Positions 1 through 9,073 are shown, numbered from the stretch's first letter. The stretch is 64,000 bases of DNA from an uncultured Acidimicrobiaceae bacterium (GCA_947259275.1 CAMYMH010000006.1:1-64000), one strand, 5' to 3'. A program made the numbers and translations. The notes: generated by a model from the sequence alone, not told the origin.

Positions 1-2
1 AC

Positions 3-71
3 CACACCACCTATGACGAACACACCGCCTGGGCACACCGCCAAACCACCACCCACAAAGAAGCCGCTTGA
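3..71 (+). CDS. C-terminal fragment of an unidentified protein (truncated by window edge)
   Basis: An open frame runs in from the left edge and stops at TGA 69-71. Its last residues include YDEHTAWAHRQ and end THKEAA. The strand is opposite to the next gene, so the two would be convergent with about 20 bases between them. I do not recognise the family; a transposase end is one possibility but nothing visible proves it. The open frame is only 22 codons long, so it could also be chance. Confidence 0.25.
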   Translation, partial: HTTYDEHTAWAHRQTTTHKEAA

Positions 72-92
72 CAAAATGCACCCCTGGGGTAT

Positions 93-1196
93 CTAGGCCG
101 ACTGCTGGGTCTCTGCCGAGGAGGTCTCTTCCGCCGAGGAAGTCTCCTCTGCCGAGGAAGTCTCCTCTGCTGAGGAGTGCTTCACCCTGGCGGCCGGGTC
201 GATGATCCCGTGATCGGCCTGCAGATGCTGCACCTGTTCATAAGGGCCAACCACTGCCAGCATTGACTCGGCGGGAACATGGACGGTGGGACCCGGGTGC
301 CAAGTGACTACCCCCGACTCATCGGTGAAGCTCAGCGTATTCACGTCGTATTTACCCCGCAGGTCCCACGCCGACTCACGGGTGAGGGGGGAACCCTCAG
401 GAACCCAGAAGGTCGAGTGCACGAACAAGACGTCTCCAACGTAGAAGCTATCCCGCACCGAAGGATCAACCGCGGCGGCCGCAAACGCGGGTGCCGCCAG
501 CGCTGAAGCGCTGAAGGCTGCCTCGATGGCGAAACTGTTGGTGATCTTCGAGGCGAGGCTTTGATCGAACAAACGCAGCACCACGCGGATGTCGGGCCGA
601 ACCTCTCTGGCGTCGAGAGCTATCTCGAAGTTGGTCATGTCATCGTCGGTACATGCGATGACGGCCACGGCGCGTTCAATGCCAGCCTTGATCAGGACGT
701 CTGTGTGGCGAGCATCACCAAAGAGGATGGGAATGCCTTGTTCTCGGATCGCGGCGACGAAGGTCCCTGCCGGGTCCTGCTCGACCACGGTCACCTCCGT
801 GTCGAACCGTTGCAGTTCGCCGGCCACTCGATAGCCGACCGTGCCCAACCCACATAAGATGACGTGGTTCTGCATTCGCTTGCTCCTACGTGTGTACAAC
901 ATGGGGAGACGTTGGCGCAATATGAAGTCCAGGATGGTGGCCGCCGCCAACGCCATGATCAGGATGCGGACTAGAGAGATGATCGTAACCATCACCTGCG
1001 TGTCGGTTGCTCGTGTCTCGAGATCCAACAGTGAATGGTTGCCGCCGAGCATGAGCACGACCAGCATGAACGCCCGCGGCGGAAAAATGCTTTCCCTCAC
1101 CGAGAGAATCACGGTCGCCACCAGCACGACTGCAACGATCGCGAGCACCGCCTTCATCAAGGCACGACGAAGGGCGAGGTTCCGCTCGTTCACCAA
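93..1196 (-). CDS. TrkA-N (RCK) domain membrane protein, potassium-channel-like
   Basis: Predicted 367 aa. Two hydrophobic segments lie at about residues 12-33 and 67-91, followed by a Rossmann fold opening with GLGTVGYR (116-123), the NAD-binding signature of TrkA-N/RCK domains, and acidic strand ends such as VVEQD and FGDAR. A second regulatory-type domain fills about 240-335. The layout is that of two-helix potassium channels with a cytoplasmic RCK domain. However, the stretch between the two helices (about 34-66) lacks the TVGYGD selectivity filter, so ion conduction is uncertain. The last 25 residues are a low-complexity tail with three copies of SSAEET. The family assignment to TrkA-N is firm; the substrate is inferred. 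Confidence 0.8.
   Translation of the reverse strand: MVNERNLALRRALMKAVLAIVAVVLVATVILSVRESIFPPRAFMLVVLMLGGNHSLLDLETRATDTQVMVTIISLVRILIMALAAATILDFILRQRLPMLYTRRSKRMQNHVILCGLGTVGYRVAGELQRFDTEVTVVEQDPAGTFVAAIREQGIPILFGDARHTDVLIKAGIERAVAVIACTDDDMTNFEIALDAREVRPDIRVVLRLFDQSLASKITNSFAIEAAFSASALAAPAFAAAAVDPSVRDSFYVGDVLFVHSTFWVPEGSPLTRESAWDLRGKYDVNTLSFTDESGVVTWHPGPTVHVPAESMLAVVGPYEQVQHLQADHGIIDPAARVKHSSAEETSSAEETSSAEETSSAETQQSA
111..178. repeat. 18-bp minisatellite in the 3' end of the TrkA-N gene
   Basis: Nearly identical 18-base units (core GCCGAGGAAGTCTCCTCT) lie in tandem and encode the SSAEET tail of the minus-strand gene. The unit length is a multiple of three, so copy-number change keeps the frame. 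Confidence 0.8.
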
Positions 1197-1298
1197 GCCA
1201 ATGTAGCAAGCCGACCGTCCCCGACGGCCCCGGTTATGGGGTGGACGACCTGGTGGCGCAATGTCTGGCCGGTGCGGATGGGTGGAGCACCTGCGAGG

Positions 1299-2282
1299 TC
1301 AGTGCCCGGTGAGGCCCACCTTTTCCCTAACGCTCACCTGGTATTTCTCGGCACTGGTGCGGGCGTCGAGCGCGCCTTTATACATGAGGCGCGATACTTC
1401 TTCGTCTTCGAGCGAGCTGTAGGACCTGCGGATGGGTGCCAGGCCGTCGATGACGGCTTCGGCCACCACGTGTTTGAACTCGCCGTATTGCATGGCATTG
1501 TGTTCGGCGACCAGCTTGTCGACCTGAGTATCGGTGAACAGCGACAGTATCTCCAGCAGGTTGCTGATTCCGGGCTTGCGGTTCCAGTCGAACTCGATGC
1601 CGGTGCCGGAATCTGTGACCGCCCGTCCAATCCGCTTGCGGATGGTGTCGGGATCGTCCAGGAGTTGGATGCGGCTGCCCTGGTTTGGATCGGACTTCGA
1701 CATCTTCGACGTCGGGTCCTGCAGCGACATGATCCGCGCCCCGTGCTCGGGGATGATCCCCTCAGGAACCGGGAACTCCTCGCCGAAGCGACGGTTGAAC
1801 CGCTCGGCCAGGTCTCGGGTCAGCTCGAGATGCTGGATTTGGTCATCTCCCACCGGCACCCGGTGGGCGTGGTGGATGAGGATGTCGGCGGCCATCAGCA
1901 CGGGGTAGGCGTACAGCCCGAGGTTGGCTCCCGCCTGGTCGGCCTTGTCCTTGTACTGGGTCATGCGGTTGAGCGAACCGACTTGCGTGAGCGTGCCGAG
2001 TATCCACGACAGCTCCGTGTGCTGCGGGACCTGACTCTGGTAATAGAAGAGGGAGGTGTTGGGGTCGACCCCGGCCGCGATCACCATCTTGGCTGCTTCC
2101 AACCGCTCTCTTTCGAACTCGGCAGGATCTTGCGGAATGGTGAGGGCGTGCAGATCTACGACGCAGTAAATGGTCTCGTATTCGTCCTGAAGCCGGACCC
2201 AATTCCGCAATGCGCCGAGATAGTTGCCGATGTGGACGCCGCCCGTCGGTTGGATCCCGGAGAAAACGATTTGCTTGGACAT
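1299..2282 (-). CDS. trpS: tryptophan--tRNA ligase
   Basis: Predicted 327 aa, the usual TrpS length. It charges tRNA-Trp with tryptophan using ATP in the cytoplasm. The class I signatures are both present: PTGGVHIGNYLG near the N-terminus (HIGN, residues 16-19) and KMSKS near residue 195. The open frame extends upstream to 2534, but that part is arginine-rich intergenic sequence without homology character, so the ATG at 2282 (MSKQIVFSG) is chosen. The spacer to the next upstream gene holds a hairpin repeat and GGCGGTGGGC words. No T-box signature was seen there. Confidence 0.95.
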   Translation of the reverse strand: MSKQIVFSGIQPTGGVHIGNYLGALRNWVRLQDEYETIYCVVDLHALTIPQDPAEFERERLEAAKMVIAAGVDPNTSLFYYQSQVPQHTELSWILGTLTQVGSLNRMTQYKDKADQAGANLGLYAYPVLMAADILIHHAHRVPVGDDQIQHLELTRDLAERFNRRFGEEFPVPEGIIPEHGARIMSLQDPTSKMSKSDPNQGSRIQLLDDPDTIRKRIGRAVTDSGTGIEFDWNRKPGISNLLEILSLFTDTQVDKLVAEHNAMQYGEFKHVVAEAVIDGLAPIRRSYSSLEDEEVSRLMYKGALDARTSAEKYQVSVREKVGLTGH

Positions 2283-2307
2283 GAGGCTGGGGAGGTTAGT
2301 CGCTCTT

Positions 2308-2332
2308 GCCCACCGTCCACCGCCCACCGCCA
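2308..2332. repeat. intergenic GGCGGTGGGC-type repeat
   Basis: The sequence CCCACCGTCCACCGCCCACC just upstream of trpS belongs to the GGCGGTNGGC word family that recurs near 15,000, 30,310, 32,500 and 36,830 and inside three ribosomal-protein genes. Confidence 0.6.
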
Positions 2333-2359
2333 AAAGTCGCTCGCCAGTTGCCAGACACC

Positions 2360-2424
2360 GGTTGGAGCTCAGTTCGCTCGATGCTGCGAAGAGGCAACCA
2401 CCCACTCGATAGTTGCCTCTCCGG
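2360..2424. repeat. hairpin repeat, copy 1 (AGAGGCAAC...GTTGCCTCT)
   Basis: A 9-bp perfect stem, AGAGGCAAC (2390-2398) with GTTGCCTCT (2412-2420), encloses a 13-base loop. The left flank GTTGGAGCTCAGTT and the GCTGCGA preceding the stem recur at copy 2 (8877-8940). It sits between the giant regulator and trpS, both on the minus strand. It could act as a terminator, a processing site or a mobile repeat; no U-run follows the stem on either strand. Confidence 0.65.
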
Positions 2425-2485
2425 GCTGACCAATCACCTACTGACACGAGGCACAAGCAACGATATCGCTGCCTTGGGCCGGCTG

Positions 2486-5400
2486 TCAGCCCTCGGCCGG
2501 GGCCGGACAGGGGTCGATTCCGTAGGTTGCGCACTCCGCGAGAGTGAAGTCACGCGTGAGGCGTGCCCGGACGGTGGAGATCAACGGCTCGGAGTCGAGG
2601 ATCGAGATCTTCACGCTCCCTTGACCTCCGGTCGACGCCAGTAGCTCACCATCGGCCGAGAAGGATATGGAGCCTGCACCTCCATCGTGGGGGTTGGTTT
2701 TGAGCAGAAGCGATCCCGACACCACGTCGAAGACGCGGATATCACCCTCGCGATCAACCGTCGCCAACAGGAGGCCGTCCGGGCTGAAGTCCGAGCCTTG
2801 GATTTCAACCGGATGGCCTTCCAGCTCTCGTACCACCTCGTGAGTGTCGGCGTCGTACAGCATGCCTCCGTCGCCCCCGACGAACAGGAGGGTCCCATCG
2901 GGACTGTATCGAATGGTCCATATTTGACCGTGTTGAATCGGGTCCCCGATCGGTCCTCCACCTGAGACATCAAAGAATGTGACCTCTGAGACGCCGTAGC
3001 CGGTGGTCGCCACTGCCGGGCCTTTCGGATGGGGAGCAACCTGCGCCCAGGAACCGGGAGTGACGCGTGACTCATCGAAACTGCCGACCTCCCATCGGTA
3101 GACGCCATTCCGGAAAGAAGCGACCACCCATCTGCTGTCGGCGCTGAACCTCACGTCTTCGGCCATGCGGTCCACAAGCAGAGTGCGTTCCCAGGTAGAC
3201 GTTTCCCATATCGTGAGCGCACCTTCGGTCTTGTCTCCGGCGTTGCCACCGGTGACTGCCACCCAGCGTCCGTCGGGACTGGCTTCGACCACCCACACAC
3301 CTCCCGGGTATACCGGCGAGTCTTCGGGGACTCCGGTCACTCCTTCGAGCGTGCGGATTGGATCGCCGGATTCGGCATGCCTCACCACAACCTCGCTGTT
3401 CGCCGAGACCGTGAAGAGGAAATCTCCGGTGGGGCTGTATTCAACATCCGAGTATCCGGCGACCGAAGGGAACGCCATCAGCTCCTGCCCGCCTGCCGGC
3501 GTGATGTCCCAGATCTTGACCGTGTCGTTGCTCACGCTGATGAGCCGGTCGCCAGTGAAAGTCAGATCACGTACTGGGCCAGTGTGGGCGCCCGTCATAA
3601 CCTCGCGAGCCCCGCCCTCGGCCACGTTCCACACCCGTAGGAGTCCACCTTGTCCGCCAGCTGCGATCAGCCGGCCGTCGGGACTCACGTCGCCCGTGAT
3701 CAACCCGCCACCTTCAGGGAAGTAGATCGTGTCCTCGACGATGCCGGTGTCCAGGTTCCAGATCTTGAGGAAGGAGTTGAATCCGATCGTGAGTAGCCGA
3801 TCCTCTTGCGGAAAGAACCGCACGTCGAAGACGTAATCGTCCTGGCAACAGTACGAGCGTGCCCCGCCTCCGTTGAGGTCGACGACGATTGCGCCTTGCT
3901 CCGATGGGGCGACCGCAAGTTTTGAGGCGTCCGAAGACAAGTCGATGCCATCGCCGAACCAGGTTCCCACGCCCAGCCGCGACACTCTCGAACCTTCACG
4001 TTTCGTGAGGTCCCACAGCCATTCTGTCCCGTCGTATGAATGCGAAACCAGCCGGGTGCCGTCGGCGCTAAATTCGAGCTGGTCAACGGGCGCCACATGG
4101 CCCAGCGCGTCGAGATTGATTCCTTCCGAGAACCAGAACGGCGCTTCTGCTATTTCGATTAGTTGTACCTGCCAAGGGCTCTCGATGGTTCCTTCTCCCG
4201 TCACGCTGACATCGGCTATCGAGGGGGCCTGCTCGAGTGCGGCTTCGACCTCGGCCGCGCGAGCATCAAAGGGGAAGACGATGTCATAGGCATAGAGGGT
4301 GAATTCTCCCTCCGTTGCCGACGACCACATCTCGAAGAAATCGGCGCCTCCCGCGAAGGGGCTGTCGAACACCATCGTGCCCGAGTTGGCCTCAAAGGCC
4401 GAGACCCGTCCCATGCTGGTGCCGACAGCTACGAGCTGGCCGTCTGGGCTGATGGTCACCGTGAACAATCCATCGCCGGGATCTCCCGGGATCTCGATCA
4501 GCGTCTCGAAGGTTTCGAGATCCACCACGGCGGCCGACGACCGATCGGCCGATAGCACCGCGAGACGAGTCCCGGCGGCATCCACGGACAGGCGACGAGA
4601 ACCGGGAAACGCAGCTACGAGTTTGTGCTCGGCGAGGGCACGTCTGAGCATCGTCTCGACCTCTGGAAGGACGACCCCGTCCGGTCGAGTCGAATCCATA
4701 GCTTCGAGCGTCAGCAACATGCTCAACTCAGGATCGGTGTCGAGCGCCACCAACGCCGAGCTGGTCAGTTCCCGGGCACGCGCCTTACGTTCCTCGGCCT
4801 CTGCTCGCACCCGCTGTTCAGCTTCCAACCCTCGGGCGTCCTCGGCCTCGGCAGCCTTGTTATCGGCTCGCGCGGTCTCGGCTTGCGCACGGGCTTTCTG
4901 CTCATTAGCCAACTCGGCCTGCTCTTCGGCGATGCCCGATTGGCGGTCGGCTCGCTGCCACTGGACCGCCGCCACTGTGGCCAGGATAAGAGCTACCACC
5001 GAGGCGACGGCGAGGATGGTGGTGAGGATGCGGCGGCGGCGCGCCCGGGCCTGGGCGGCGGCTTCGTCCTGAGTGACCGACGCCTCGAAGAACGCGCGCT
5101 CGTCGGTGGTGAGTGCCGTCGTTGGAGCCCAGACCGCAAAGGGGGCCAGTCGGTGCCCGGTGAGCAGGTAATCGTCGTCGAGGCCGGCATCCTCCCAGTC
5201 GGCCATGGCGGCCCGGAGGCGACGGCCGAGCATGAGTGACTCCCGCTGTTCGTCGATCCACTCCCGCAGGCGAGGCCACTGGTGGAGCAGAGCCTCGTGC
5301 GCGACCTCAATGGTCGGTCCGTGGGTTAGGGGGTCTCGATCGGTCGTCAGCAGGCGTCGAGCAACCAACTCTGCGAGGAGCGTGTCGAGGCCGGTGGAGT

Positions 5401-8400
5401 CGACGTCGAGCGATTCAAGTTCTGAGCGGCGAACCCGGCGCCGGGTGTCTTCGGCGTCTTCGTTGACCGTGACCAGCCGCAGCAGCACCGCCCGCGCGGT
5501 GTCCTGCTGGCCGGGGGGAAGTGCTTGATAGGCGGACTCGGCGCGGGTGGCGAGGGCGCCGGTGGTGCTGCCGATTCGTTCATAGTCGGCGGCGCCAAGC
5601 AGATCGGTGTGGCGTCGCTCAACGAGCTCGGTGAGGGCAAACTGCAGGAGCGGAAGCCCGCCGACCTGGTTATGAACTTCGGCCGCGATGCCGAGCGGAA
5701 GCCCCGGCTCCCAGCGCAGGCCGACGGCGAGGGACGGTTTCGTGATCATCTCAACCAGCTCATCCCGGCTGGGACGCAGCACGGTGACGAGACCGTCGCG
5801 CACCAGCCGGTCGATGCCGTCGTGCTCGAGCGGGCGGTCGTAGAAGTCCGCCCGCAGGGTCGCCACCACCCGTACCCGCGACCCCGGGTCGGTAACAGCC
5901 GCGGTGAGCAGCTGCAGAAACTCGGCGCGACGCTCCGGGTCCTCGACGAGGGTGAAGAGCTCTTCGAACTGATCGATGACGAGCAGCAGGTCGCCGTCGA
6001 GGTCGCCGAGCAACCGCTCCGCGGCTGCGGCGAGATTCCCTTCGTTCACCAGCCTTGTGAGGTCAACCGGAGTAGTCGCCACCGATTCGAGCGCCTCGAC
6101 CAGAGCCTCATTCGGCTGCGGTCCGGGGGTGAAGGCGACCACGAACCAGTTGTCGGATCCTTCGATTTCTCCGCCACGCAGCCGCGGGACCAAACCGGCT
6201 CGCACCGCTGATGACTTCCCGCACCCCGACGGGCCAACGACCGTAACGAACCGAAGCCGCTCCACCGCGGCCAGCAATGATCCCACCAGTTCGCTGCGAC
6301 CGTAGAAATCTGGGGCGTCCGCCTCTTCGAACGCTTGCAGACCCTTGTAGGGATTCCGCAGCGCCGTCAGGCGGGGCGGCATGTCGTGGACTGCCTCCGT
6401 GACCGCTGCGTCGAACGCAATCAGGAACTGCTCGATCGAGGCGAACCGATCGTTCGGATCGAAGGCGGTGGCCCGGGCGATGACGCTGTCCAAGTCGGCA
6501 GGGATCTGAGGATTCAACGCCGAGGGAGCGGGTCGAGACCCACCCGCCTCGGGCGCCCGTCCGGTGAGGGTTTCGTAGGCGAGCATTCCCAACGCGAACT
6601 GGTCGCTCTTGACGCTGGGACCTTCCCCAGCTTCCTCGGGGGCCCGGTAGGCCGGTGCCGACGAGGACCAGGCTCCTACTTCGGCGGGTTCGAGCAGCCG
6701 GGCGCTGATCCCGAAGTCGGACAAGTATGCGTTGCCGTCACGGTCGAGCAGAATGTTGCCGGGCTTGATGTCTCCATGCGTCACGCCGAGCTGATGTGCG
6801 TGCGTCAAGGCTTCGCCGACATGGCAGATGATCCGGACCGCCGAGCTGAGGTCGAGTGATCCGATCAGCGGAGTCAGCGTGCCACCCGGTAGCAGCTGCA
6901 TGACCAGATAGGCCCCGTCGGAATCACGCCAGAAATCGTGCAGTGGAACGATCCGGGGGTGAGCGAGCCGGCCGATGGTGCGGGCCTCGGCTTCGAACCG
7001 GCGAACAAACGACGGTTGCCCGGCGAAATCCGGGTGAATCACCTTGATCGCCACCTCGCGCCCCACCGAAGGCTGGAATGCGCGGTATACAAAACCGGTG
7101 GCACCCTCCCCGATCACATCGCGCAATTCGTATCCCGGGAGTGACAGAAGCGGAGCACGGTCAGCAATCGTCGACTCGGCATCGATGCGCAACTCGGGGA
7201 AGTCGGCGGGGAGTCCGACGAACACCACTTGCCCGATCCGCTCGCCAGCGGCGAACCCCCGGAGCTGGAATTCGCCGAGCGGCCTGAGTTGCATGCCGGG
7301 CGGCGGATCCTCTAGCAGCGCTCTCTGGGCGGCAACTGAGACCAGCACCTGTCCGCCGTGGGCAGCGGCGGCCAACCGAGCGGCCCGGTTCACGGGCGGG
7401 CCGTAGAAGTCACCGACCCGGGACTCGACCTCCCCCACGTCGATGCCGGCTCGCACCCGCAGCTCACCGACGGTGCCCCATTCGTGGTCCCGGAGGCTGC
7501 GGAGCGCTGCTTCGATCGCCCGCACCGCGGCGGTGGTTGACGGAAACGCTGCCAGCAACCCGTCACCGGTGTGCTTGAAAACAGTCCCCCCGCTCTCTTC
7601 GACGGCTGTGCCCAGGAGGCGGTCGTGTGCAGCCAGTGCATCCGCCATCGCCGCCGGATAGTGATCCCAGCGCTCGGTCGATCCCTCGATATCGGTCACC
7701 AGGAATGCCAGTCGCTGGGTCACCGTCCGTCCCGAACCTGCCAGCAGTTCCTCGTCCTGTTGCAGGATCTTCAGCTCGAGGTCCTGCAGCTCCTTCGAAG
7801 GTTCTAATCCAAGCTCCTCGGCGAGATACTGCTCGGCGTGTCGATAGGCACGCAGCGCTTCGGTCTGGCGGCCGGCGCGGTACAGGGCCAGCATCTGCTG
7901 AGCCCGGAGCCGTTCCCGCAGCGGGAACTCGTCGGCCAGCGCCTCCAACTCCCCCACCAACTGGTCATGGAGTCCGGCGGCGAGATCGGCATCGATCCGC
8001 CATTCCAACGCGGTGAGCCGCAGCTCGCGTAGCCGGGTGATCTCCGGTTCCAGAGATCCGCGCCCGTCCACGTCGGCGTAGGGATGGCCGCGCCACATGG
8101 CCAGTGCGGTCCGCAGTTCCCGGCCGGCGCGGACCGGATCGACCGGAATCAGGCGGCGGGCGTCGGCCACCAGTTGCTCGAAGCGGTTGGCGTCGATCGT
8201 CAACGGATCAACATCGAGGAGGTATCCGTTTCCGCCCCAACGAATCACGTCACCCAGCTCCCGGCGAAACGTCGAAACGAACGTCTGGACCGAGCGACGA
8301 GCGCCGACATCGGCGTCTTCTCCGTAGACGTCGTCGACGATGCGATCGATGGGGACCGTATGGCCGGCGTTGGCAACGAGGTGAGCTAGAACCCCTCGCT

Positions 8401-8473
8401 GCTTTGGTCCACCCACCGGCAGCCGCTCCCCATCGCTCGCCACCTCAACAGTGCCGAGCACGAGGAGATCCAC
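2486..8473 (-). CDS. giant multidomain regulator: SARP/BTAD + class III cyclase + Ser/Thr kinase + STAND NTPase + WD40
   Basis: Predicted 1,995 aa from GTG 8473 (VDLLVLGTVEV matches the family N-terminus); an ATG at 8545 would add 24 residues. In order: winged-helix DNA-binding domain (about 1-90, GGPKQRGVLAHL), BTAD (95-235), class III nucleotidyl cyclase (255-425, with both metal Asp in TDIEGS and HTGDG plus VNRAARL), protein kinase (446-700, VAIK lysine, HGDIKPGN catalytic loop at about 565, DFG near 583), nSTAND NTPase (Walker A GPSGCGKSS about 747, Walker B LLLVIDQFEE about 828), one membrane segment (about 1146-1172), a coiled coil, then WD40-like beta-propeller repeats from about 1270 to the end. 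Catalytic residues of cyclase and kinase look intact. The membrane segment would put the DNA-binding half in the cytoplasm and the propeller outside if single-pass. Ligand, targets and membrane topology are unknown. Confidence 0.92.
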   Translation of the reverse strand: MDLLVLGTVEVASDGERLPVGGPKQRGVLAHLVANAGHTVPIDRIVDDVYGEDADVGARRSVQTFVSTFRRELGDVIRWGGNGYLLDVDPLTIDANRFEQLVADARRLIPVDPVRAGRELRTALAMWRGHPYADVDGRGSLEPEITRLRELRLTALEWRIDADLAAGLHDQLVGELEALADEFPLRERLRAQQMLALYRAGRQTEALRAYRHAEQYLAEELGLEPSKELQDLELKILQQDEELLAGSGRTVTQRLAFLVTDIEGSTERWDHYPAAMADALAAHDRLLGTAVEESGGTVFKHTGDGLLAAFPSTTAAVRAIEAALRSLRDHEWGTVGELRVRAGIDVGEVESRVGDFYGPPVNRAARLAAAAHGGQVLVSVAAQRALLEDPPPGMQLRPLGEFQLRGFAAGERIGQVVFVGLPADFPELRIDAESTIADRAPLLSLPGYELRDVIGEGATGFVYRAFQPSVGREVAIKVIHPDFAGQPSFVRRFEAEARTIGRLAHPRIVPLHDFWRDSDGAYLVMQLLPGGTLTPLIGSLDLSSAVRIICHVGEALTHAHQLGVTHGDIKPGNILLDRDGNAYLSDFGISARLLEPAEVGAWSSSAPAYRAPEEAGEGPSVKSDQFALGMLAYETLTGRAPEAGGSRPAPSALNPQIPADLDSVIARATAFDPNDRFASIEQFLIAFDAAVTEAVHDMPPRLTALRNPYKGLQAFEEADAPDFYGRSELVGSLLAAVERLRFVTVVGPSGCGKSSAVRAGLVPRLRGGEIEGSDNWFVVAFTPGPQPNEALVEALESVATTPVDLTRLVNEGNLAAAAERLLGDLDGDLLLVIDQFEELFTLVEDPERRAEFLQLLTAAVTDPGSRVRVVATLRADFYDRPLEHDGIDRLVRDGLVTVLRPSRDELVEMITKPSLAVGLRWEPGLPLGIAAEVHNQVGGLPLLQFALTELVERRHTDLLGAADYERIGSTTGALATRAESAYQALPPGQQDTARAVLLRLVTVNEDAEDTRRRVRRSELESLDVDSTGLDTLLAELVARRLLTTDRDPLTHGPTIEVAHEALLHQWPRLREWIDEQRESLMLGRRLRAAMADWEDAGLDDDYLLTGHRLAPFAVWAPTTALTTDERAFFEASVTQDEAAAQARARRRRILTTILAVASVVALILATVAAVQWQRADRQSGIAEEQAELANEQKARAQAETARADNKAAEAEDARGLEAEQRVRAEAEERKARARELTSSALVALDTDPELSMLLTLEAMDSTRPDGVVLPEVETMLRRALAEHKLVAAFPGSRRLSVDAAGTRLAVLSADRSSAAVVDLETFETLIEIPGDPGDGLFTVTISPDGQLVAVGTSMGRVSAFEANSGTMVFDSPFAGGADFFEMWSSATEGEFTLYAYDIVFPFDARAAEVEAALEQAPSIADVSVTGEGTIESPWQVQLIEIAEAPFWFSEGINLDALGHVAPVDQLEFSADGTRLVSHSYDGTEWLWDLTKREGSRVSRLGVGTWFGDGIDLSSDASKLAVAPSEQGAIVVDLNGGGARSYCCQDDYVFDVRFFPQEDRLLTIGFNSFLKIWNLDTGIVEDTIYFPEGGGLITGDVSPDGRLIAAGGQGGLLRVWNVAEGGAREVMTGAHTGPVRDLTFTGDRLISVSNDTVKIWDITPAGGQELMAFPSVAGYSDVEYSPTGDFLFTVSANSEVVVRHAESGDPIRTLEGVTGVPEDSPVYPGGVWVVEASPDGRWVAVTGGNAGDKTEGALTIWETSTWERTLLVDRMAEDVRFSADSRWVVASFRNGVYRWEVGSFDESRVTPGSWAQVAPHPKGPAVATTGYGVSEVTFFDVSGGGPIGDPIQHGQIWTIRYSPDGTLLFVGGDGGMLYDADTHEVVRELEGHPVEIQGSDFSPDGLLLATVDREGDIRVFDVVSGSLLLKTNPHDGGAGSISFSADGELLASTGGQGSVKISILDSEPLISTVRARLTRDFTLAECATYGIDPCPAPAEG

Positions 8474-8562
8474 GCCGGCAGCGTACGATCTGGAGGCAGG
8501 ACCGCACAAGGGCACAATGTCACGGTTTCTGGCATGAGCCGCCACCAGCGACTGAGCGCCGG

Positions 8563-8751
8563 TTACGCGGCATCCCGATCTCCTTCAACCGAACGGTCCA
8601 AACGGGGAGCGCTCGGCACGGAGAGTGCATCGTCCCGGTCACCGGCCGGGGCAGCAGCCATCGTCGATGACCGGCGATTTGCAGTGTTTCGAATCAGACG
8701 AGCGCGATGTGCGCGTTCCAGATGGCGGACCGTATGCGGTTCCAGGAGCAT
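8563..8751 (-). CDS. possible small protein upstream of the giant regulator
   Basis: An ATG at 8751 is preceded by AAAAGAGGATGCC, a reasonable ribosome binding site, and opens a 62-codon frame (MLLEPHTVRHLERAHRARLI...) ending just before the regulator gene. It is Arg- and Ala-rich with no recognised domain. It lies about 90 bases upstream of the regulator start on the same strand, so the two could be co-transcribed. It may be spurious; the support is the start context and position only. Confidence 0.3.
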   Translation of the reverse strand: MLLEPHTVRHLERAHRARLIRNTANRRSSTMAAAPAGDRDDALSVPSAPRLDRSVEGDRDAA

Positions 8752-8845
8752 GGCATCCTCTTTTCTTGAGACAATCGAAAGCCACGCAGCCAGAGTGCCC
8801 CATACCACTCAAGGGCCATACAAAACCGATTCCATCGGGGGTCGC

Positions 8846-9010
8846 CCACCGCAACCAGTCTCCAGTCCCGGTCGCCAGTTGGAGCTCAATTAGGTCGGGG
8901 CTGCGAAGAGGCAACCCACCGCCGATAGTTGCCTCTCCCAGAATCCTCCGCCCGAAAGAGATAACTGGAGACTGGTGACTGGCGACTCTTCATGACTGGA
9001 GACTCTCTCA
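8846..9010. repeat. intergenic repeat block with GACTGGAGACTGG words and hairpin repeat copy 2
   Basis: An inverted pair of word repeats, CCAGTCTCCAGTCCCGG (from about 8859) and AACTGGAGACTGGTGACTGG (from about 8962), flanks copy 2 of the hairpin repeat. In copy 2 the stem AGAGGCAAC is at 8907-8915 and GTTGCCTCT at 8928-8936. The shared segment with copy 1 includes GTTGGAGCTCA and GCTGCGA. The block fills most of the gap between the regulator and the cimA promoter. No gene was seen in it. Confidence 0.7.
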
Positions 9011-9044
9011 TTGCCTGCTGCTTACTGTTTGATTCGCTTGCTTG

Positions 9045-9073
9045 TTGACTTACCCCGTCCCACCCACCAAACT
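9045..9073 (+). promoter_or_regulatory. candidate promoter of the cimA leader
   Basis: TTGACT (9045-9050) and CAAACT (9068-9073) are separated by 17 bases. A start about 7-10 bases downstream would fall at or next to the ATG of the leader peptide at 9084, giving a leaderless or nearly leaderless peptide, which is common in actinobacteria. The -10 match is weak. Confidence 0.4.

Noticed and set aside
68-95. TTGACA-16-TATCTA promoter-like sequence on the plus strand
   Set aside because: It would read into the 3' end of the minus-strand TrkA gene with no gene to serve; it may be a chance match or an antisense promoter, and evidence is too thin.
1035-2429. Long plus-strand frame opposite trpS
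   Set aside because: It is the antisense shadow of trpS, caused by high GC third positions.
2283-2485. T-box or tryptophan attenuator upstream of trpS
   Set aside because: The T-box core GGGTGGAACC is absent and no Trp-rich leader peptide was found; the hairpin there is a repeat also present elsewhere.
8546-9044. tRNA or other classical RNA gene in the large gap before cimA
   Set aside because: No cloverleaf, no conserved TPC-loop sequence; only repeats and the possible small gene were found.
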